The notes below the pieces were generated by a model. It made no database searches. It was given only the letters and a program-made list of their open reading frames with translations, and had not been told where the DNA came from. Position numbers and translations under genes: made by a program. This document shows positions 59,226 through 64,000 of a DNA stretch of 64,000 bases, in pieces. Position 1 is the stretch's first letter, and every line of letters begins with the position of its first letter. Source of the stretch: Lachnospiraceae bacterium UBA3850 (GTDB lineage Bacteria; Bacillota; Clostridia; Lachnospirales; Lachnospiraceae); assembly GCA_002392655.1 (NCBI GenBank), contig DGHK01000016.1, positions 1 to 64,000 of the forward strand, given 5' to 3'.

Positions 59226-59260
59226 ATGAGCATGCTGATTTAGCATGCTCATCTTGATTT
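59226..59260 (+). terminator. Intrinsic terminator before the suf operon
   Basis: ATGAGCATGCT (59226-59236) and AGCATGCTCAT (59242-59252) form a perfect 11-bp stem with a 5-nt loop. The tail is T-rich but broken (CTTGATTTT). Confidence 0.75.
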
Positions 59261-59282
59261 TGTCTGGTATTTCAAGTATACT
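59254..59282 (+). promoter_or_regulatory. suf operon promoter
   Basis: TTGATT (59254-59259), 17 nt, TATACT (59277-59282). It partly overlaps the preceding terminator tail. No clear IscR/SufR-type operator was seen. Confidence 0.7.
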
Positions 59283-59336
59283 ATTTTGATGGCGTTTTAT
59301 GCCTCGATTGTCATAAAATATATGGAGGGAAAAAGA

Positions 59337-60077
59337 GTGGCAGATTTATTAAAAGTTAATGATCTATTCGTTAGTGTTGCCGAGACAGAGATACTTCACG
59401 GAATCAATCTGGAAGTTAATCCCGGTGAAACACATGTCATAATGGGACCTAATGGTGCCGGAAAATCAACTCTTGGTTATTCAATCATGGGTAATCCGAA
59501 TTATGTAGTAGGAAAGGGAAGTATCTTCTTCAAGGGAGAGGATATAACAGATGAGGAAACCTCTGAGAGAGCCAAGGCTGGTATCTTCCTTTCTTTCCAG
59601 AATCCTATCGAGGTTCCAGGTATCTCACTATCTAACTTCATAAGAAATGCAGTAGATACAAAAACAGGAACAAGAGCAAGACTTTGGGATTTCCGTAAAA
59701 ATCTCGAAAAGCAGATGGAACTTCTGGGAATGGATAAGTCCTATGCAGACCGTGATCTGAATGTCGGTTTCTCGGGTGGAGAGAAGAAGAAGGCAGAGAT
59801 ACTTCAGATGCTTATGATGAAGCCTGATCTTGCAATCCTTGATGAGACGGATTCTGGTCTGGATGTAGATGCTGTTCGTACAGTATCAGATGGTGTGAAA
59901 GCGTTCCATGAGAGTGGGGACGGAGCACTCATTATTATAACTCACAGCACGCGTATTCTTGAGAGCCTCAAGGTTGACTTCACACATATTCTTGTAGATG
60001 GCAAGATTGTTGAGACAGGAGATGCATCGCTTGTTGATGAGATTAATGCAAATGGATTTGAGAGGTTTGTCGGTTGA
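59337..60077 (+). CDS. sufC: Fe-S cluster assembly ATPase SufC
   Basis: 246 residues, normal for SufC. Walker A is GPNGAGKST, signature FSGGEKKKAE, and Walker B LAILDETDSGLDVDA. The sequence FLSFQNPIEVPGISLSNF is diagnostic of SufC. It is the ATPase of the SufBCD scaffold. GTG 59337 lies eight nt after GGAGG and fits the family length; the upstream in-frame ATG codons add non-family residues. A PAS-CPBP gene follows 22 nt later, before sufB. Confidence 0.97.
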   Translation: MADLLKVNDLFVSVAETEILHGINLEVNPGETHVIMGPNGAGKSTLGYSIMGNPNYVVGKGSIFFKGEDITDEETSERAKAGIFLSFQNPIEVPGISLSNFIRNAVDTKTGTRARLWDFRKNLEKQMELLGMDKSYADRDLNVGFSGGEKKKAEILQMLMMKPDLAILDETDSGLDVDAVRTVSDGVKAFHESGDGALIIITHSTRILESLKVDFTHILVDGKIVETGDASLVDEINANGFERFVG

Positions 60078-60099
60078 TATAGCATAACGAGGTAAAACT

Positions 60100-61167
60100 A
60101 TGGCTGAGAATAGTAATGAGATGAGTTTTGCTCAGCGTGTACTTCAGGATATGAATTCCGGAGTTCTGGTACTTAGTAAGCAGGGAAAAATCATATATAG
60201 TAACAGACCTGCACGTAAGATGCTAGAGCTTAGTGATGATGATGAGAGAAATGAGGATTTCTTCGCATCGATCATGGATATAACAAAGCAAAGTGACATC
60301 AAAGAAGCTGATTATAATGATGATTTTAATGAGTATATATTTCAGTCGGTATATTCCAGAGATGTGACACATAACGGAAGAGTCAAGTATATGACTCCGA
60401 ACGGAGATAAAAGAGTTTTTGTCATGTCTAGCTCATTTCTGGAGAATGATGAGGATAGCGGACTCTCCCAGATAGTTATAACTCTTTGTGATGTTACCAA
60501 AGAAGAAGAAATGAAGGTAAAGTTCAGGGATTCTTCAACTATTTTTTCTGTTTTTCTTATTGGTATTTGCGGATGGCTGACACTTTATGCACTTTGGGAA
60601 GCATTTGACAGACCATTTAGTGAGAAGATTATTACTCACGGAGTAGAAGTGCTTGGTCTGGTACTTCTCGTAATTATCATAAGGTTTTCCAGCCTGAGGT
60701 GGAAGGATATAGGTCTTTTTGGCGAGAATAACAAGAAAACTTGGATTTCAACCTTGATATTATGTATCGTGGCATTTGCTGTACTGACTACGATCAAGAT
60801 TATATTCAGACATAATACGGGAGTTGTAAGAGGTGGCCCGTTTATTGATTTTTCTGCAATGAATCCGAACAGATGGTTCTATATCGTAACCGCATTCGTT
60901 CAGGAATTCCTTGCACGAGGCTGTGTTCAGTCAAATCTGAAACGTATATCTGCGAGCAGACATCCATCATTAATTGCGATTATTATGGCATCGCTCGTAT
61001 TTGCGGTTCTGCATATACACCTCGGTGTGGGCTTTATGATCGGAGCTGCCCTTCTCGGAGGAGTTCTCGGAATAGTATATGACAGACAGGAGACTATATA
61101 CGGAGTATGGATCATCCATTGGTTCACTGGAACCATGGCCGCACTCATGGGAGTGTTCTATACATAA
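60100..61167 (+). CDS. PAS domain fused to a CPBP-family intramembrane protease, inside the suf operon
   Basis: 355 residues. A cytoplasmic PAS domain (about 8-130; MNSGVLVLSKQGKIIYSN and ITLCDVTKEEEMK) leads into about seven or eight membrane helices. CPBP (Abi) motifs follow: QEFLARG in place of EExxxRG (Q268, E269, R273), FAVLHI and IIHWFTG. CPBP proteases include Rce1 and bacteriocin-immunity proteins. The first catalytic Glu is Gln here, so activity is uncertain. Placement between sufC and sufB is unusual. PAS may sense redox or ligand state. AACGAGGT precedes the ATG. Confidence 0.88.
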   Translation: MAENSNEMSFAQRVLQDMNSGVLVLSKQGKIIYSNRPARKMLELSDDDERNEDFFASIMDITKQSDIKEADYNDDFNEYIFQSVYSRDVTHNGRVKYMTPNGDKRVFVMSSSFLENDEDSGLSQIVITLCDVTKEEEMKVKFRDSSTIFSVFLIGICGWLTLYALWEAFDRPFSEKIITHGVEVLGLVLLVIIIRFSSLRWKDIGLFGENNKKTWISTLILCIVAFAVLTTIKIIFRHNTGVVRGGPFIDFSAMNPNRWFYIVTAFVQEFLARGCVQSNLKRISASRHPSLIAIIMASLVFAVLHIHLGVGFMIGAALLGGVLGIVYDRQETIYGVWIIHWFTGTMAALMGVFYT

Positions 61168-61195
61168 GTCTAAATAAAAATTAAGGAATAATGAT

Positions 61196-62611
61196 ATGGC
61201 AGATAAAGAAAAAACATATGTAGAAGACGTGGACAGAAGTCTGTATGACTTCCGAAATGTAGACGAGGACGTTTACAAGGTTGCTGAGGGTCTGACACCG
61301 GAGATTGTAAAACAGATATCAAAGGAAAAGAACGATCCTGAGTGGATGCTGGAGCTGCGTCTTAAATCACTTGATATATATAACAAGATGGAAATGAAGG
61401 AGTGGGGTCCGCCTATCGATGGGCTTCATATGGACAACATAGTCACATATATAAAGCCTAAGGATAACAAGATGAGTGCTGACTGGGATGAGGTTCCGGA
61501 GGAGATAAAGGATACCTTCGAGAGACTCGGAATCCCTCAGGCGGAGAGAGAGTCACTTGCCGGTGTAGGTGCACAGTATGATTCTGAGCTTGTTTATCAT
61601 AATGTACGTGACGAAGTAGCTGCACAGGGCGTTATCTATACTGATCTGGAGTCGGCTATGCATGGTGAGTACGGGGATATGATAAGAGAACATTTTATGA
61701 AGCTTATCACTCCGCAGGATCACAAATTTGCAGCACTCCACGGAGCAGTTTGGTCAGGTGGTTCTTTTGTTTATGTACCACCCGGAGTAACAGTTGAGAT
61801 ACCTCTCCAGTCTTACTTCAGACTTAATGCTCCCGGAGCAGGACAGTTTGAACATACGCTCATCATTGTTGATGAAGGAGCGGATCTTCACTTTATAGAG
61901 GGCTGTTCAGCACCTAAGTATAACGTAGCAAACCTGCATGCAGGTGCAGTTGAGCTTTTTGTAGGAAAGAACGCAAGACTCAGATACTCTACTATTGAGA
62001 ACTGGTCTAAGAATATGTACAATCTGAACACAAAACGTGCCACAGTAGAAGAGGGCGGAAAGATGGAATGGGTATCAGGTTCATTTGGTTCTCATACATC
62101 TTATCTATACCCTATGACAATTCTTAAGGGCGATGATTCCAAGGTGGAATTTACCGGAATTACATTTGCCGGAGAGGGTCAGAATCTTGATACGGGAATG
62201 AAGGTTGTTCATACCGGTGCTCGTTCCGTATCAACCGTAAATACAAAGTCTATTTCAAAGAGTGGCGGAATCAGTACATTTAGAAGTGCTGTTGTTATCG
62301 GTCCAAACGCAAAGGGAGCAAAGTCGGCGGTTGACTGCTCATCGCTTATGCTTGATGACATATCAAGATCCGATACAGTCCCTGCAATGGATGTAAGATG
62401 TGACGATGTTGATATCGGACACGAGGCTAAAATCGGACGTATCTCTGATGAGGCGATATTCTATCTCATGAGCCGAGGCATCTCCGAAGAGGATGCTCGT
62501 GCGATGATCGTAAGCGGCTTTGCAGACAACGTATCAAAAGAGCTTCCGCTTGAGTATGCGGTTGAGATGAATAACCTGATCAGACTTGAGATGAAGGGTT
62601 CAATTGGATAG
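61196..62611 (+). CDS. sufB: Fe-S cluster assembly protein SufB
   Basis: 471 residues, a scaffold subunit of SufBCD. The SufBD beta-helix fold is recognisable from WSGGSFVYVPPGVTVEIPLQ, GAGQFEHTLIIVDEGA and the late EAKIGRISDEAIFYLMSRG. Cysteine C241 context (EGCSAPKYN) may bind the nascent cluster. AAGGAATAATG precedes the ATG. Gene order sufC-x-sufB-sufD lacks sufS and sufU in the window; they may lie beyond or elsewhere. Confidence 0.98.
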   Translation: MADKEKTYVEDVDRSLYDFRNVDEDVYKVAEGLTPEIVKQISKEKNDPEWMLELRLKSLDIYNKMEMKEWGPPIDGLHMDNIVTYIKPKDNKMSADWDEVPEEIKDTFERLGIPQAERESLAGVGAQYDSELVYHNVRDEVAAQGVIYTDLESAMHGEYGDMIREHFMKLITPQDHKFAALHGAVWSGGSFVYVPPGVTVEIPLQSYFRLNAPGAGQFEHTLIIVDEGADLHFIEGCSAPKYNVANLHAGAVELFVGKNARLRYSTIENWSKNMYNLNTKRATVEEGGKMEWVSGSFGSHTSYLYPMTILKGDDSKVEFTGITFAGEGQNLDTGMKVVHTGARSVSTVNTKSISKSGGISTFRSAVVIGPNAKGAKSAVDCSSLMLDDISRSDTVPAMDVRCDDVDIGHEAKIGRISDEAIFYLMSRGISEEDARAMIVSGFADNVSKELPLEYAVEMNNLIRLEMKGSIG

Positions 62612-62647
62612 AGGCTGGTAACACATTAAAAATAAAAGAGGAAAATA

Positions 62648-63700
62648 ATGAGCGAAATAGCAATTAATAAACTGCCGGTTCCAACATGGACATGGCTTAA
62701 AGTAAATGAATATACGGTCGCGGTTCCTGATAAGTTCGAAAAGGCTGAGGGCTTAGTTGATACAATGCCGGATGAAGTAAAGGTCGGAAAGGTTGATTTC
62801 ACATCTGTATGCCTTGGTGATGTTGAACTCGGAGCGGGTGAGGAATTCAGAAGGATATCACATGCTGCTAAAACCGGTGGTGCATCCTATACAGTACCTG
62901 CCGGTGTGAAGGTTAAGGAACCTATCAGAATTACATATGATCTGGGAGCTGGTGATGATGAAACAGGCAAGCTCTCCAGAACAGCGATAGTTCTTGGTGA
63001 GGATTCAGAACTTACGGTCGTTCTGACCTTTAAGGGCTGTCCTAAGTTCGGCGCTAATGATATAAGAATCAAGGCTGCAAAAACCGCAAAGCTTACACTG
63101 GTTGAAATCTTTGATTTTGAAGATGGTGCGAATTTTGTGGATAGCATCGGCGGACGTTATCTCGAAAAGGGCGGCCTGAAGCTGATTCAGATAAAGAATG
63201 GAAAAGGAAGCGTAGCTCTCAGCTGCTGCGCTGATCTTGATGGCTACAAGAGCACACTTGATATTGATACAGGCTATCTCGTGACAGGCGAGGATAAGCT
63301 CGATATCAACTATGTTGCAAGACATAGAGGTGCCAAGACAGATACGAAAATAAGTGTCAGTGGTGTTCTTCGCGATAAGGCTGACAAGACCTTCCGTGGA
63401 ACAATTGATTTCATCAAGGGCTGTAAAACAGCAACCGGTGATGAGAGAGAGGATGTACTTCTGATGGATGAGGGAGTTCATAATAACACGGTTCCGCTTA
63501 TTCTCTGTGCAGAAGAGGATGTAGAGGGTGCACATGGTGCATCTATCGGAAAAATCTCTGAAGATATACTTACATACTTTGCAAGCCGTGGTATTCCTGA
63601 AGCTGAGGTTACTGAGCTTATGGCTAAGTCAAGAATAGACGCAGTTGCCGGAAGAATTCCGGATGATAAGACAAGGGAGCTTTTACTCGCAGATGAATAA
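62648..63700 (+). CDS. sufD: Fe-S cluster assembly protein SufD
   Basis: 350 residues, shorter than SufB and the other scaffold subunit. It opens LPVPTWTWLKVNE, and the C-terminal block GAHGASIGKISEDILTYFASRG is the conserved SufBD end. The central part is a beta-helix with the VPAGVKVKEPI motif. It follows sufB by 36 nt with AGAGGAAAA upstream. Ends at the last suf gene visible. Confidence 0.95.
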   Translation: MSEIAINKLPVPTWTWLKVNEYTVAVPDKFEKAEGLVDTMPDEVKVGKVDFTSVCLGDVELGAGEEFRRISHAAKTGGASYTVPAGVKVKEPIRITYDLGAGDDETGKLSRTAIVLGEDSELTVVLTFKGCPKFGANDIRIKAAKTAKLTLVEIFDFEDGANFVDSIGGRYLEKGGLKLIQIKNGKGSVALSCCADLDGYKSTLDIDTGYLVTGEDKLDINYVARHRGAKTDTKISVSGVLRDKADKTFRGTIDFIKGCKTATGDEREDVLLMDEGVHNNTVPLILCAEEDVEGAHGASIGKISEDILTYFASRGIPEAEVTELMAKSRIDAVAGRIPDDKTRELLLADE

Positions 63701-63730
63701 TTAGACGGGGCATCTGTTTGGAGGGTGAAC

Positions 63731-64000
63731 ATGGAAGGTAAAAAAATATCTTCGAAACGCGTCCTTATTATGTTTTTGTTTTTTGTGGGTGCGGTTGTCC
63801 TAAATATCGTTTTTAACAGAAGTGTAGGTGCTTTTGGCCTGCCGATCTTTTTGGATAATGTAGGAACTATTCTTGTGGCCGCTATAAGTGGTTATGTTCC
63901 GGGAATTATGGTTGGATATATTACGAATATAGCAAATATGTCCGGTAATCCTGAGAATGCGTATTACGCAGTTATCAGTGCACTCATTTCTGTTGCGGCG
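63731..64000 (+). CDS. Partial membrane protein with ECF-like N-terminal membrane domain
   Basis: The first 90 codons of a gene cut by the window end. After EGKKISSK it has hydrophobic helices (VLIMFLFFVGAVVLNIVF, then LPIFLDNVGTILVAAISGYV and PGIMVGYITNIANM). That pattern resembles the sensory membrane domains at the front of Lachnospiraceae SpoIIE-, GGDEF- or PAS-containing proteins and ECF transporter S components. The C-terminal effector is outside the window. TTGGAGGGTG precedes the ATG. Confidence 0.7.
   Translation, partial: MEGKKISSKRVLIMFLFFVGAVVLNIVFNRSVGAFGLPIFLDNVGTILVAAISGYVPGIMVGYITNIANMSGNPENAYYAVISALISVAA

Overview
The window looks like chromosomal DNA from an anaerobic, low-to-moderate GC Firmicute, most likely a Lachnospiraceae-type Clostridium relative (Butyrivibrio / Roseburia / Coprococcus range). 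The reasons are a SCIFF peptide with its radical-SAM maturase, a two-rubredoxin rubrerythrin, a type-2 isoleucyl-tRNA synthetase, a SufCBD-only iron-sulfur system, a Y-family polymerase paired with a small YolD-like protein, strong AGGAGG ribosome sites and canonical sigma-A promoters. No rRNA, tRNA, CRISPR array, prophage or intact insertion sequence was seen, and no gene-free stretch exceeds 300 bases.

Layout. 1-3.8 kb is an accessory patch: an AAA ATPase behind a helically phased repeat array, a HipA-like kinase, and an AAA/DUF4143 ATPase behind paired inverted repeats. 4-6.5 kb holds rubrerythrin and, on the minus strand, a Y-family polymerase with its small partner. 6.6-12.3 kb has a c-di-GMP phosphodiesterase-like membrane protein, gpmI, a repeat-rich membrane protein and a TraX-like protein. 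12.4-15.8 kb has an ECF sigma factor overlapping a membrane-anchored beta-propeller protein, then a CarD-like regulator. 15.8-28.8 kb has a palindromic intergenic element, an RNA methyltransferase, a MATE-HATPase fusion, a zinc-ribbon/TPM membrane pair, pyruvate kinase, mgtE behind a leader with a small ORF, a sugar kinase, a TetR regulator and a DUF3137 protein. 28.8-37 kb has a DUF1858 protein, ileS, glgP, and the SCIFF pair scfA/scfB. 37-40 kb has a SpoIIE-type phosphatase, a HAD phosphatase and remnants of small genes including a rubredoxin fossil. 40-45.5 kb is an ABC transporter plus two-component system. 45.5-50.3 kb has a PLP decarboxylase, proA, a hydrolase, a nucleotidyltransferase and a convergent flavin reductase. 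50.3-55.4 kb has REP-like repeats, pyrC and a second MacB-type ABC transporter whose permease carries a long coiled-coil insert. 55.4-59.2 kb is an SbcD/SbcC-like pair with altered catalytic residues coupled to an amidohydrolase. 59.2-63.7 kb is a suf operon (sufC, PAS-CPBP membrane protein, sufB, sufD). The window ends inside a membrane protein gene.

The parts most worth following up are: the mgtE leader, where an acidic small ORF sits inside a stem; the degenerate SbcDC-like pair; the PAS-CPBP protein inside the suf operon; the sigma/beta-propeller pair; the SCIFF locus with separated transcription of peptide and maturase; the palindromic and REP-like intergenic elements; and several inverted repeats that overlap promoter boxes. 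Start codons were re-chosen from ribosome-binding sites in many genes. All family names come from motif recognition by eye, not from database searches.
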